A stretch of 22,226 nt of DNA from an uncultured Bacteroides sp. (GCA_905198575.1 CAJKDC010000043.1:1-22226); one strand, 5' to 3'. Positions 1 through 8,589 are shown, numbered from the stretch's first letter. Numbers and translations: made by a program. The notes: a model not told the origin generated them from the sequence alone.

Positions 1-2
1 AA

Positions 3-305
3 AACGAGCGTGAAAGAGAGCGTTACTTCCATTATACGTTCTACCTCATTCTGCGTCTTATCAGTGTGTATACGGTCTATACAGAGAAAGCGCAAAGTCA
101 CGGTCGGGTAGACTGCATCGTGGAAACTCCGGATTTTGTTTATATTTTTGAATTCAAGCTGGACGGTATGGCCGATGAAGCCCTGCAGCAGATTCAGGAA
201 AAAGGTTATGCACGGGAATACGAATCGGACGGAAGAACGCTTTACCGGATAGGAGCCGTATTCTCATCTGAAACGGGTACGATAGAAGACTGGAAAACAG
301 AGTGA
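3..305 (+). CDS. PD-(D/E)XK nuclease superfamily protein, C-terminal part (5' end outside window)
   Basis: The reading frame is open from the left edge, so only about 100 C-terminal residues are visible and the real start lies outside the window. An internal GTG at 66 could be read as a start, but the frame continues upstream of it (ERERYFHYTFYLILRLIS), so I treat the whole stretch as one partial gene. It contains the core of a PD-(D/E)XK nuclease fold: the Asp of VDCIVETPD followed by the E-x-K of YIFEFKLDG. The ending YRIGAVFSSETGTIEDW is typical of the proteins in Bacteroidales that join an AAA-ATPase-like N-terminal domain (PF09820) to a PDDEXK_9 domain (PF08011). These are multicopy and their function is not established. 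The ATPase half is inferred from the family, not seen. Confidence 0.8.
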   Translation, partial: NERERERYFHYTFYLILRLISVYTVYTEKAQSHGRVDCIVETPDFVYIFEFKLDGMADEALQQIQEKGYAREYESDGRTLYRIGAVFSSETGTIEDWKTE

Positions 306-320
306 CCTGCATCAAATAAA

Positions 321-364
321 AAACGGGAACTGTTTCAGCGTCAAAGCTGAGAGCGTTCCCGTTT
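321..364. terminator. Bidirectional hairpin terminator between convergent genes
   Basis: The arms AAACGGGAAC (321-330) and GTTCCCGTTT (355-364) are perfectly complementary over 10 bp. The loop holds a second stem, TCAGC (335-339) with GCTGA (346-350). A-rich sequence on the left and T-rich sequence on the right let it end both the nuclease gene (+) and the flavin reductase gene (-). Confidence 0.8.
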
Positions 365-388
365 TACTATTGTCCTAAAGAATTATCT

Positions 389-898
389 TTATTCGTTTAC
401 CCATACATGCTCAATTTCCACTACATACATCTTGTGGAAGTTGCCATGTCCTTCGCCATACCAGCGGTCGATGAGCGAAGTATCCATAAATTTGTCGGGC
501 TCAATCATGTCCGCATAGAGTTTGCGGCATTCCAGTGTGAGGCGAGCCTGACGGAAGGTGATGTTTCCGCTTTCAGTAACAAAGGGTTGCAGTCCTGTTT
601 CGGCCACCTTATCAGTATCACGCCCCGATTTAGAACCGCAGACTTTGTGGATAGCCTTGTTTTCTTCACCCAGAAATGACAGCGTGAGTGTTTCTCCTTT
701 TTCAATAAACTCATACGTATAGCGTTCGGGACGGATAAACAGAAAAGCAACAGGCTTTCCCCACAAAATTCCGGTACCGCCCCAGCTGGCTGTCATGGTA
801 TTGAACTTTTCGGCAGTGCCGGCTGTCACCAGCATCCATTCCTTGCCTATGGCATCAAACAGGTTGTCCTGCAATTGAGATACATTGATTTCTTTCAT
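389..898 (-). CDS. Flavin reductase family protein (FMN-binding split barrel)
   Basis: The 169-residue protein matches the flavin-reductase-like family that binds FMN in a split-barrel fold. Recognisable stretches are the N-terminal WMLVTAG and FNTMTASWGG (the early flavin-binding strand region), FLFIRPERYTYEFIE, and the conserved GSKSGRDTDKVAETGL segment near the middle. In bacteria such proteins reduce free flavin or act as NAD(P)H:FMN oxidoreductases, but the physiological partner cannot be told from sequence. No signal peptide or membrane segment is visible, so it is probably cytoplasmic. It is a single gene, with a shared terminator downstream and its own promoter in the divergent 131-bp gap. 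The ATG at 898 is the first start in the frame and gives the usual N-terminus. Confidence 0.88.
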   Translation of the reverse strand: MKEINVSQLQDNLFDAIGKEWMLVTAGTAEKFNTMTASWGGTGILWGKPVAFLFIRPERYTYEFIEKGETLTLSFLGEENKAIHKVCGSKSGRDTDKVAETGLQPFVTESGNITFRQARLTLECRKLYADMIEPDKFMDTSLIDRWYGEGHGNFHKMYVVEIEHVWVNE

Positions 899-927
899 TG
901 TGTTTCATTCTTTTTGTTTTCGTGTTA

Positions 928-957
928 CAAAGATAGTAAGAAAAACTTTTCGTCAAA
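928..957 (-). promoter_or_regulatory. Bacteroidetes-type promoter for the flavin reductase gene
   Basis: On the minus strand TTTG (954-957) is followed after 18 nt by TATCTTTG (928-935), matching the Bacteroidetes -33 TTTG / -7 TAnnTTTG consensus. The predicted start of transcription is near 921, giving a leader of about 25 nt before the ATG at 898. Confidence 0.7.
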
Positions 958-998
958 TTTATTTTATTTTTCTGATACACCCTAACTGGTATTATTTG

Positions 999-1006
999 TA
1001 ATTTTG
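999..1006 (+). promoter_or_regulatory. -7 box for the GNAT/nitrilase gene
   Basis: TAATTTTG at 999-1006 is an exact TAnnTTTG match and sits 23 bp before the ATG at 1030. I see no good TTTG at the expected -33 position, so the call rests on the -7 element and its location. Confidence 0.5.
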
Positions 1007-1029
1007 TCCGCGATTTATAATTTATATAT

Positions 1030-2568
1030 ATGGAACCGATACATAAAATTAACAAAGTAGAGGTCCGCAACCTGCAGATTGAGGACTATGCTCAGCTGTC
1101 ACAGTCGTTTAAACGTGTATATGCCGACAAGGATGTGTTCTGGACACATGCCCAGATTGAAAAACTGATTTCAATTTTTCCGGAAGGACAGATTGTTACG
1201 GTGGTAGACGATAAGATAGTGGGATGTGCATTGTCCATCATTGTAGATTACGAAATGGTCAAGGGTGACCATACCTATGCCAAAGTTACAGGCAATGAAA
1301 CTTTTAATACACACGATCCGAAAGGAAATATTCTTTATGGAATAGAAGTGTTTATCCATCCGGAGTATCGTGGACTGCGTCTGGCCAGACGTATGTATGA
1401 GTACCGCAAGGAGCTGTGTGAGAAACTGAACCTGAAAGCCATCATGTTTGGCGGCCGTATACCTAATTATTATAAGTATGCCGACACGATGCGCCCGAAG
1501 GAGTACATTGAGAAGGTACGCTCACGCGAGATTTATGACCCCGTGCTCACTTTCCAGCTTTCCAACGATTTTCACGTACGCCGTGTGATGCGTAACTACT
1601 TGCCCAACGACGAAGAGTCGAAACATTGTGCCACGTTGTTGCAGTGGGATAACATTTATTACCAGCCGCCTACACAGTCGTATGTAGACAAGAAGACAAC
1701 GGTGCGTGTGGGACTGGTGCAATGGCAGATGCGTGCATACAACACGCTGGATGATGTTTTCGAACAAGTGGAATTCTTTGTGGATGCCGTTTCGGGTTAC
1801 AAGAGTGACTTCGTGCTCTTCCCGGAATATTTCAATGCACCGCTGATGGCTAAATTCAATAATATGGGCGAAGCGCAGTCCATCCGTGCATTGGCACAAT
1901 ATACGGCCGAAATTCGCGACCGTTTTCTCAACCTGGCTATCAGTTATAATATCAATATCATTACGGGTAGTATGCCTTATGTGAAGGAAGATGGCGGACT
2001 GTACAATGTGGGATTCCTGTGTCGCCGTGACGGAACATTCGATATGTATGAAAAAGTACATGTAACGCCGGATGAGGTGAAGAGCTGGGGTCTGAGTGGG
2101 GGACGGATGGTCCAGACCTTTGATACCGACTGTGCTAAGATTGGTGTACTGATTTGTTACGATGTTGAATTCCCCGAGCTGTCACGTATCATGGCCGACC
2201 AGGGCATGCAGATTCTTTTTGTTCCATTCCTGACCGATACGCAGAACGGATATTCGCGTGTAAGGGTTTGTGCACAGGCTCGCGCCATAGAAAACGAGTG
2301 CTTTGTGGTGATTGCAGGCAGTGTGGGCAACTTGCCGCGTGTGCACAATATGGACATCCAGTATGCACAGTCGGGAGTGTTTACTCCGTGCGACTTTGCT
2401 TTCCCTACAGACGGTAAGCGTGCCGAGGCGACTCCGAATACGGAAATGATTCTGGTATCCGATGTCGATTTGGACTTGCTGAACGAACTGCATACGTACG
2501 GTAGTGTGCGCAATTTGCGTGACCGCCGTAATGATTTGTACGAGTTGAAAGTGAAGACCAACCGTTGA
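1030..2568 (+). CDS. GNAT acetyltransferase / carbon-nitrogen hydrolase fusion protein
   Basis: The 512-residue protein has two domains. Residues 10-180 form a GNAT N-acetyltransferase domain, with the acetyl-CoA binding segment around HPEYRGLRLARRMY (110-123). Residues 225-510 form a nitrilase-superfamily carbon-nitrogen hydrolase with a complete catalytic triad: Glu266 (FVLFPEYF), Lys342 (YEKVHVTP) and Cys376 (GVLICYDVEFPE). Proteins of this architecture are annotated as bifunctional in Bacteroidetes; the substrate is unknown. The nitrilase half resembles omega-amidase or N-carbamoyl-putrescine amidase-like enzymes in its motifs, which is inference only. No export signal is visible. It appears monocistronic, with its own -7 box and a hairpin terminator after the stop. 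The ATG at 1030 matches the family N-terminus. Confidence 0.92.
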   Translation: MEPIHKINKVEVRNLQIEDYAQLSQSFKRVYADKDVFWTHAQIEKLISIFPEGQIVTVVDDKIVGCALSIIVDYEMVKGDHTYAKVTGNETFNTHDPKGNILYGIEVFIHPEYRGLRLARRMYEYRKELCEKLNLKAIMFGGRIPNYYKYADTMRPKEYIEKVRSREIYDPVLTFQLSNDFHVRRVMRNYLPNDEESKHCATLLQWDNIYYQPPTQSYVDKKTTVRVGLVQWQMRAYNTLDDVFEQVEFFVDAVSGYKSDFVLFPEYFNAPLMAKFNNMGEAQSIRALAQYTAEIRDRFLNLAISYNINIITGSMPYVKEDGGLYNVGFLCRRDGTFDMYEKVHVTPDEVKSWGLSGGRMVQTFDTDCAKIGVLICYDVEFPELSRIMADQGMQILFVPFLTDTQNGYSRVRVCAQARAIENECFVVIAGSVGNLPRVHNMDIQYAQSGVFTPCDFAFPTDGKRAEATPNTEMILVSDVDLDLLNELHTYGSVRNLRDRRNDLYELKVKTNR

Positions 2569-2602
2569 TATTTCACGCTGTCAGAGCGGTAATACATTTG
2601 TT

Positions 2603-2649
2603 AAAAAGAAGGCTTTCTGGTTTGCAAAGAATCAGGAAGTCTTCTTTTT
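2603..2649 (+). terminator. Rho-independent terminator after the GNAT/nitrilase gene
   Basis: An AAAAGAAGGCTTTC arm pairs, with two G-T wobbles, with GGAAGTCTTCTTTT across a loop of roughly 18 nt. The T-run at 2644-2649 follows. It separates this gene from the sulfatase. Confidence 0.75.
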
Positions 2650-2768
2650 GTATACGGATTTATATTTATTTATTGATTCGGGAAGTGCTTGTTCCAAAAA
2701 AAAATCGTAATTTAGTAACCGAGCCATACGGCTGTAAACTTTATTTTCAGGCATTTTTAGATAAAACT

Positions 2769-4331
2769 ATGAGCAAAATACTTTATCCGACTATGGCGGC
2801 CTTGACGATAGCTGCCGGAGCAGTGGCACAGGAACGGCCTAATATTATAGTCTTTCTGGTCGACGATATGGGACTGATGGATACTTCTGTTCCGTTTATC
2901 ACGGATACAGAGGGAAACCCGCAGCGACAGCCGCTCAACGACTGGTATCGTACGCCAAATATGGAACGGCTGGCCAGCCAGGGTGTACGTTTTTCTACCT
3001 TCTACGCACAGAGTGTAAGCTCGCCCTCGCGCACGTCTATCATGACCGGACAGAATGCGGCCCGACACCGCACTACGAACTGGATCAATGCGGAGAGTAA
3101 CAATCGGGATACATATGGGCCTCACGAATGGAACTGGAAGGGGCTGACAAGTAACTGTCCGATTTACCCGGCAGTCTTGCGTGAGGCCGGTTACAAAACG
3201 ATTCATGTGGGAAAGGCGCACTTCGGCTGTATGGGCAGTGAGGGAGAGAACCCTACGAATCTGGGATTCGATGTCAATATCGGCGGCTCGTCTATCGGAC
3301 ATCCGGGTAGCTATCACGGCGAGAACGGTTATGGCTGGATAAAGGGACAGCGTGAACGGGCAGTACCCGATTTGGAAGCTTACCACCGTACGCATACGTT
3401 TCTTTCGGATGCTCTGACAATAGAAGCGGGAAAAGAGATAGCCAAGGCAGTACAGGCCGGACAACCGTTCTATCTGAACATGGCTCACTATGCCGTGCAT
3501 GCGCCTTTCGAAACGGACGAACGTTTTATCGACCATTACAAGGATGCCGATAAGAATCAGCAGGCACGGGCTTTCGCTACGCTGGTAGAAGGAATGGACA
3601 AGTCATTGGGCGACCTGATGAATAAGTTGGAAGAACTGGGTGTAGCTGAGAATACGATGATTATTTTCCTGGGTGACAACGGGGGAGATGCACCATTGGG
3701 CAATGCGGCAGATTATGGTTCGTCGGCTCCCTTAAAAGGAAAGAAAGGTGCGGAATATGAAGGAGGTGTACGCGTTCCTTTTATCATGAGCTGGGCCAAG
3801 CCGGATGAGAACAATAAGCTGCAGAAGAGCTATCCCATTGCCGTAAACTGTGTACAGACACAAATGGCAACTGTAATGGATATTTACCCTACGGTATTGT
3901 CGGTAGCCGGTGTAAGAGTGCCTAGAGGCTATGAACTGGACGGAGACGACCTGAAACGGCTGGCGCAGGGCAAGCCCGACAAGCGGCATCGTGATGATTT
4001 CCTGATGCACTTCCCGCACGAGCATCGGGGCAGTTATTTTACAACCTATCGCAAAGGGGATTGGAAGCTGATTTACTATTATAATCCGCAGACGGATGGC
4101 AAACCTACTTATAAGCTCTACAACTTGGCAGCAGACCCGTTCGAAAAGAAAGATGTGTCTTTGGACAATCCGAAACTGTTGCGCGAGCTGTGCCGCCAGA
4201 TGATGCTGCGTTTGGAAAAAGAAGGGGCTTTATATCCTGTAGATAAGGAAGGAAAGACGCTTTATCCCGTGTTGCCGCCGGTTCATGTCATCGAAGCTCT
4301 GTTCGGGCCCTGCAATCATCCATCTGCCTGA
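2769..4331 (+). CDS. Exported arylsulfatase family protein (serine-type formylglycine sulfatase)
   Basis: I start the gene at the ATG at 2769, because it gives MSKILYPTMAALTIAAGAVAQ, a plausible signal peptide directly before the sulfatase core (ERPNIIVFLVDDMG). The open frame extends to 2565, but the upstream residues look like translated intergenic DNA and cross a terminator. The 520-residue protein has the metal-binding Asp32-Asp33, the sulfatase signature SSPSRTSIMTG with Ser84 at the formylglycine position (S-x-P-x-R), and LGDNGG with Asp303-Asn304. Sulfatases of this class hydrolyse sulfate esters, often on host glycans, in the periplasm. A serine-type site must be oxidised by the radical-SAM enzyme anSME, which is not in the window. 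The substrate is not evident. GH20 hexosaminidase lies 1.5 kb away on the other strand, beyond enolase. Confidence 0.9.
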   Translation: MSKILYPTMAALTIAAGAVAQERPNIIVFLVDDMGLMDTSVPFITDTEGNPQRQPLNDWYRTPNMERLASQGVRFSTFYAQSVSSPSRTSIMTGQNAARHRTTNWINAESNNRDTYGPHEWNWKGLTSNCPIYPAVLREAGYKTIHVGKAHFGCMGSEGENPTNLGFDVNIGGSSIGHPGSYHGENGYGWIKGQRERAVPDLEAYHRTHTFLSDALTIEAGKEIAKAVQAGQPFYLNMAHYAVHAPFETDERFIDHYKDADKNQQARAFATLVEGMDKSLGDLMNKLEELGVAENTMIIFLGDNGGDAPLGNAADYGSSAPLKGKKGAEYEGGVRVPFIMSWAKPDENNKLQKSYPIAVNCVQTQMATVMDIYPTVLSVAGVRVPRGYELDGDDLKRLAQGKPDKRHRDDFLMHFPHEHRGSYFTTYRKGDWKLIYYYNPQTDGKPTYKLYNLAADPFEKKDVSLDNPKLLRELCRQMMLRLEKEGALYPVDKEGKTLYPVLPPVHVIEALFGPCNHPSA

Positions 4332-4332
4332 A

Positions 4333-4352
4333 AATACCTACATTTAGGTATT
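4333..4352. other. Small hairpin between sulfatase and enolase
   Basis: AATACCT (4333-4339) and AGGTATT (4346-4352) form a perfect 7-bp stem with a 6-nt loop directly after the sulfatase stop codon. No T-run follows, so it may be a weak terminator or 3' end stabiliser. I cannot decide between these. Confidence 0.35.
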
Positions 4353-4417
4353 GACGGACGATTGTTTTCTGGCGAAATTTGCATCGGTGAAAATAACATA
4401 AAAACTAAGTTTAGCGT

Positions 4418-5692
4418 ATGAAAATTGAAAAAATTATAGCTCGTGAAATTCTGGACTCGCGTGGTAATCCTACCGTAGAAGTAGATGTAGTATTGGAATG
4501 TGGTGTAATGGGACGTGCGGCTGTTCCGTCAGGCGCATCAACTGGTGAACACGAAGCACTTGAGCTGCGCGATAAAGATCCGAACCGCTACTGTGGTAAG
4601 GGTACACTGAAAGCTGTGGAGAACGTGAACAACATCATCGCCCCTGCACTGGTGGGATGGTCGGCTTTGCAACAACGTGCCATCGACCATAAGATGCTGG
4701 AACTGGACGGCACGGCAACCAAATCTAAATTAGGTGCCAATGCCATCTTGGGCGTTTCACTGGCTGTAGCCAAGGCTGCTGCCGCTTATCTGGACATTCC
4801 TTTGTATCGCTACATCGGTGGTGTGAATACGTTTGTAATGCCGGTGCCGATGATGAATATCATCAACGGCGGATCGCACAGTGATGCTCCAATTGCTTTC
4901 CAGGAATTTATGATTCGTCCGGTAGGAGCTCCTTCGTTCCGCGAAGGTCTGCGCATGGGAGCAGAGGTGTTCCATGCCCTGAAGAAGGTGCTGCACGACC
5001 GCGGACTAAGTACAGCTGTGGGCGATGAAGGCGGTTTTGCTCCTGCACTGAACGGTACGGAAGATGCGCTGGATTGCATCATGAGTGCCATCACGAAAGC
5101 AGGTTATCAGCCAGGTAAGGATGTGGTGATTGGTATGGACTGCGCTTCATCCGAGTTCTATAAGGATGGTGTGTACGATTATACTATTTTCGAAGGCGAA
5201 AAGGGCAAGAAGCGTACTGCCGACGAACAGATTGACTATCTGGAAGAACTTATCAGCAAATACCCGATTGACTCGATTGAAGATGGTATGAGTGAAAACG
5301 ACTGGGACGGCTGGAAGAAACTGACCGAACGCATCGGCGACCGCTGCCAGTTGGTAGGTGACGACTTGTTTGTAACGAATGTGGAATTCCTGAGCAAGGG
5401 TATCGAACTGGGTTGTGCCAACTCTATTCTGATTAAGGTGAACCAGATTGGCTCACTCACAGAAACTTTGGATGCCATCGAAATGGCACACCGCCATGGT
5501 TATACCACTGTAACATCGCACCGTTCGGGTGAAACTGAAGATGCTACAATTGCTGATATTGCCGTAGCTACAAACAGTGGCCAGATTAAGACGGGGTCAT
5601 TGAGCCGTTCGGACCGTATGGCTAAATACAACCAGTTGTTGCGCATTGAAGAAGAATTGGGCGGCCTTGCCGTATATAGTTATAAAAAGTAA
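4418..5692 (+). CDS. eno: Enolase (phosphopyruvate hydratase)
   Basis: Enolase converts 2-phosphoglycerate to phosphoenolpyruvate in glycolysis, in the cytoplasm. At 424 residues it has the normal bacterial length and all expected motifs. These are the N-terminal EILDSRGNPTVEVDV and SGASTGEHEALELRD loop, His154 in GGSHSD, Glu163 in FQEF and Glu204 in VGDEGGFAP. The metal ligands are Asp241, Glu288 and Asp315. The catalytic Lys340 lies in the signature ILIKVNQIGSLTET, followed by SHRSGETED and Lys391. The gene appears to stand alone: the sulfatase upstream is separated by 86 bp and a bidirectional terminator follows. I see no convincing full promoter in the short gap. The ATG at 4418 gives the canonical start MKIEKIIAREILDSRG. 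Confidence 0.98.
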   Translation: MKIEKIIAREILDSRGNPTVEVDVVLECGVMGRAAVPSGASTGEHEALELRDKDPNRYCGKGTLKAVENVNNIIAPALVGWSALQQRAIDHKMLELDGTATKSKLGANAILGVSLAVAKAAAAYLDIPLYRYIGGVNTFVMPVPMMNIINGGSHSDAPIAFQEFMIRPVGAPSFREGLRMGAEVFHALKKVLHDRGLSTAVGDEGGFAPALNGTEDALDCIMSAITKAGYQPGKDVVIGMDCASSEFYKDGVYDYTIFEGEKGKKRTADEQIDYLEELISKYPIDSIEDGMSENDWDGWKKLTERIGDRCQLVGDDLFVTNVEFLSKGIELGCANSILIKVNQIGSLTETLDAIEMAHRHGYTTVTSHRSGETEDATIADIAVATNSGQIKTGSLSRSDRMAKYNQLLRIEEELGGLAVYSYKK

Positions 5693-5731
5693 TAAAGACG
5701 CTTTCTTTGTCATTTAAATAGCATATTTACA

Positions 5732-5787
5732 AAAAGAGAAATCCTCCTACCCGAGCCGTGATGGTTGAGGGCAGGAGGGATTCTTTT
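5732..5787. terminator. Bidirectional terminator between enolase and GH20 gene
   Basis: AAAAGAGAAATCCTCCTACCC (5732-5752) pairs with GGGCAGGAGGGATTCTTTT (5769-5787) with few mismatches. The stem is flanked by A-rich and T-rich sequence on the two sides, so it can serve both convergent genes. Confidence 0.8.
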
Positions 5788-5815
5788 ATTCAGGACCGAT
5801 TGTAAAACAGTCGGC

Positions 5816-8125
5816 TTATTTTATACCGATTTCATCTACAAAGAGGTAAGCCTTGTGTCCGGCATTTTTGTGCCACTTAGGTAATGCCTGAGTAGCTTTA
5901 CCGATAATGTGTACGTAGCGGGCAGCTACTTTGTCAAACTGTACCCGTTCTACTTTCGTCACGTTGTTAGGGCTTCCTTTCGGGAGTTCCGGATAATCAG
6001 CTTTAGCTACTTGTGTAAAATTCTTACCATCGGTAGATACCGAAACCTCGATACCTTTCAGGCCGAAAATATAATCGCCTGGTACCTGACAGGTGCTGAT
6101 AAATACAGATGATATCTCGGTGTCTTTCTGCAAGTCTATGGTCGCTTCCAAGTCTTTTCCGTAGAAGCCTAGATAGCGTCCGGAACGATAAGCAGCATCT
6201 TCGCCGTATAAGCCGTCAATCAGTACGTTGGCTCCTTTAAACGTATAAGTATCTTCGGGTGCAGAGTGAAGCTCGATAGGCTGCATGGTAGCCAGGTTGT
6301 AGTGCAGGGTTTCTTCGGCAGTTTCGCTGGCAGCACCGTTACGGATGGATACAGCCTTGATGGTTGCGTTGCCCGAAATGTCAAAAGGACCTTCGTAGCG
6401 GATGGCATTTGCATCCGGCATGCTGCCGTCGGTGGTGTAGTAAGCTGGTGCATTATCAAATGTATAGAGCGATACAGACGAAACGCCCGGCTTCTCGGAC
6501 GGATTGACATCAATTACTACATTTTCTATATCCTGCTTATAATGGAAACCGTTCAGCGTATACAGGTCAAGCTGATGGCGAAGGCGAGAAAGGAAGCCGT
6601 CCAAATTCTTCTGCTCCGGATTACTCCACTGCAACTCACTCAGAGCGGCAATTCGAGGCATCATCTGCCATTCTACCTTGGTGGTATCTTTTGTCCATTC
6701 GGTCCAGATACAAGCTTGTACACCCATAATGTTTTTCTGCTCTTCAGGAGTGAGCTTGTCGGATACCGGCTCAAAATTATATACACGCTCTACACTGCTT
6801 ACTCCCTTCAGTCGGTTGTAACCCGGATTGCTGAAGTAAAGGTGGCTGATAGGGCAGACAATCGTCTGATGGCCAAGCTGAGCCGAACGGATACTGGCTT
6901 TTACGCTGGTCCATGCAGTAACAGTAGTACTCTTGGTGGCATTACCTTCCAGAATTTCATCCCAACCCATCACTTTACGTCCGCGGGCATTGATCTCCTT
7001 TTCTACCTCGCCCATGAAATAAGCCTGCAACTGGTTTTCCTTGCTATGCTCGGGAGTGGCTTTCAGTTTCAGCTCACGTATTTGGGCCTGGCATTTCGGA
7101 CACTTTTCCCAGCGCACTTTCGGACATTCGTCACCACCTATATGAATATAGGGTGAAGGGAATATATCCATGATTTCGTTGATTACATCTTTGGCAAACT
7201 GTAATGTTTTTTCGTTGCCCCCACAGAGAACTTCATCGAATACACCAAAGCGTGTAGGAACTTCATACGGACCTCCGGTACAGCCTAGTTCAGGATAAGA
7301 AGCAAGCGCTGCCATCATATGACCAGGCATATCGACTTCAGGAATTACGGTAATGTAGCGTTCGGCTGCATATTTTACAATCTCGCGAGCCTGTTCCTGA
7401 GTGTAAAATCCTTTTACTGGTGTGCCGTCGAATTCTTTTGAGTCCGGCTTTACAATAGTTTCCTTGCGATAAGAACCTACTTCTGTCAGTTTAGGATACT
7501 TCTTGATTTCGATTCGCCAACCTTGGTCTTCGGTTAGGTGCCAGTGGAAGTAGTTGATGTTATGGAGTGCCAGCATGTCGATCACCTCTTTCAGATAGTC
7601 TACGCTGAAGAAATGACGGCCTACATCGAGCATGAAACCACGGTAGCCAAAGCGTGGAAAGTCTTTCACACTGCCGGCAGGAAGTGCAGCGATTGTTTTA
7701 CCTTGTGTAATCGGCAATGCTTTGTATAAGGTCTGGATACCGTAGAAAATACCGGCTTCTGTTCCGGCTTTGAGGGTTACTTCATCGCTGTCTATCTGAA
7801 GTTCGTAGCCTTCCGGATTGGCAATGTTGCTGTCCAAAATCAAGTTGATGCTTTGCTTGCCGGGAGTGGTAGCCAATTGTACCTCAACTCCTGTTACCTC
7901 TTTTATATATGAAGCAAGGAAATGGGCGTTGCGTTCCATTTTCTCATTGCCTTGAGGATAAACAATGCGAGTAGACGAAGTGATTTTAAATGGAGATGCA
8001 TCGGCATCCGATACAACCTCCTGAGGCAGAGGAATAACATGCAGATTGCCGTTTGTGACATCTTGCTGGGTGCAGCTTGCAAGACTGAATGACAGAACTG
8101 CACATAAGGTCAAAGGTTTTACCAT
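5816..8125 (-). CDS. Beta-N-acetylhexosaminidase, glycoside hydrolase family 20 lipoprotein
   Basis: The 769-residue protein begins with a lipoprotein signal, MVKPLTLCAVLSFSLASC, with lipobox LASC and acylated Cys18. Residues 25-150 look like the GH20b domain. Residues 155-520 form the GH20 barrel, with the catalytic pair Asp332-Glu333 in HIGGDECPK and the conserved FHWHLTEDQGWR and PEVDMPGHM segments. About residues 540-610 resemble a chitobiase C-terminal domain (APAYYTTDGSMPD). The final 140 residues look like an F5/8-type (discoidin-like) carbohydrate-binding domain. GH20 enzymes release terminal GlcNAc or GalNAc from glycans. It is probably anchored in the outer membrane. The residues after Cys18 (TQQDVTN) lack the acidic surface-export signal, so periplasmic orientation is likely but not certain. 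The gene is monocistronic. Confidence 0.95.
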   Translation of the reverse strand: MVKPLTLCAVLSFSLASCTQQDVTNGNLHVIPLPQEVVSDADASPFKITSSTRIVYPQGNEKMERNAHFLASYIKEVTGVEVQLATTPGKQSINLILDSNIANPEGYELQIDSDEVTLKAGTEAGIFYGIQTLYKALPITQGKTIAALPAGSVKDFPRFGYRGFMLDVGRHFFSVDYLKEVIDMLALHNINYFHWHLTEDQGWRIEIKKYPKLTEVGSYRKETIVKPDSKEFDGTPVKGFYTQEQAREIVKYAAERYITVIPEVDMPGHMMAALASYPELGCTGGPYEVPTRFGVFDEVLCGGNEKTLQFAKDVINEIMDIFPSPYIHIGGDECPKVRWEKCPKCQAQIRELKLKATPEHSKENQLQAYFMGEVEKEINARGRKVMGWDEILEGNATKSTTVTAWTSVKASIRSAQLGHQTIVCPISHLYFSNPGYNRLKGVSSVERVYNFEPVSDKLTPEEQKNIMGVQACIWTEWTKDTTKVEWQMMPRIAALSELQWSNPEQKNLDGFLSRLRHQLDLYTLNGFHYKQDIENVVIDVNPSEKPGVSSVSLYTFDNAPAYYTTDGSMPDANAIRYEGPFDISGNATIKAVSIRNGAASETAEETLHYNLATMQPIELHSAPEDTYTFKGANVLIDGLYGEDAAYRSGRYLGFYGKDLEATIDLQKDTEISSVFISTCQVPGDYIFGLKGIEVSVSTDGKNFTQVAKADYPELPKGSPNNVTKVERVQFDKVAARYVHIIGKATQALPKWHKNAGHKAYLFVDEIGIK

Positions 8126-8159
8126 AAATAAGCTTGTTTGTTGAAGTTTATAATAGATG

Positions 8160-8188
8160 TAAAATTAAGTTTTTATTTCGGAAACAAA
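8160..8188 (-). promoter_or_regulatory. Probable promoter of the GH20 gene
   Basis: On the minus strand TTTG (8185-8188) is followed after 17 nt by TAATTTTA (8160-8167), a 7-of-8 match to TAnnTTTG. A promoter is expected here because a terminator separates this gene from the next minus-strand gene upstream. Confidence 0.4.
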
Positions 8189-8290
8189 AACATGAAATTA
8201 GTATATTTTTTAAAATGAGAGGTATTTGGAAATTGTTTCTATAAAATTAGTATAATTATTAAATATTTTAAAGAATGCTATGCCGCAGTA

Positions 8291-8334
8291 TGTAAAAAAA
8301 GTCCGGTACGGGATAAGCTCTCGAACCGGACTTT
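8291..8334 (-). terminator. Rho-independent terminator after the winged-helix gene
   Basis: AAAGTCCGGT (8298-8307) and ACCGGACTTT (8325-8334) form a perfect 10-bp stem. On the minus strand the stem is followed by a run of seven T (the A-run at 8294-8300), so it ends transcripts of the small minus-strand gene. Confidence 0.85.
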
Positions 8335-8354
8335 AGCAATGAAAGGCTGGTGTA

Positions 8355-8570
8355 TCAGTCTTTCAATGAATAGAATTCTACATTCTTGCGACCTTTTTTC
8401 TCGCTGCTCAGCACTAACTTGTCTTCGCGTGAAAGCCAGCCGATAGCAGCCCAGAATTCAGCATCGCTAAGATGCGATTCCTTCTTCAGTTTCAATACTT
8501 CTACCTTTTCACTACCATGCAGGAGTGTCCACAAAGAACCTGCATTCTTACCTATTAAACTCTGTTCCAT
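8355..8570 (-). CDS. Small winged helix-turn-helix protein (DUF2582-like)
   Basis: The 71-residue protein (MEQSLIGKNAGSLWTLLHG...) matches the small winged-helix family common in Bacteroidales (DUF2582, PF10771). The body has helices around SLWTLLHG, LSDAEFWAAIGWLSRE and a wing-like KLVLSSEKKGRKNVEFYSL. Its target and function are not known. It could bind DNA or act only as a protein-interaction module. It has its own terminator downstream and a 388-bp non-coding region upstream, so it is transcribed alone or with a long leader. Confidence 0.85.
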   Translation of the reverse strand: MEQSLIGKNAGSLWTLLHGSEKVEVLKLKKESHLSDAEFWAAIGWLSREDKLVLSSEKKGRKNVEFYSLKD

Positions 8571-8589
8571 GATTAAAAATATTTAGATG

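Noticed and set aside
2565..2768. Longer N-terminus for the sulfatase from the ATG at 2565
   Set aside because: The extension spans a rho-independent terminator, overlaps the preceding stop and would bury the signal peptide. The ATG at 2769 is better.
6266..7156. A 296-codon plus-strand frame inside the GH20 gene
   Set aside because: The GH20 gene on the other strand has a lipobox, catalytic Asp-Glu and all domains intact, so this frame is a by-product.
2769..8125. A polysaccharide utilisation locus formed by the sulfatase and GH20 genes
   Set aside because: No SusC/SusD, no hybrid two-component or ECF regulator, opposite strands, and enolase with a terminator in between.
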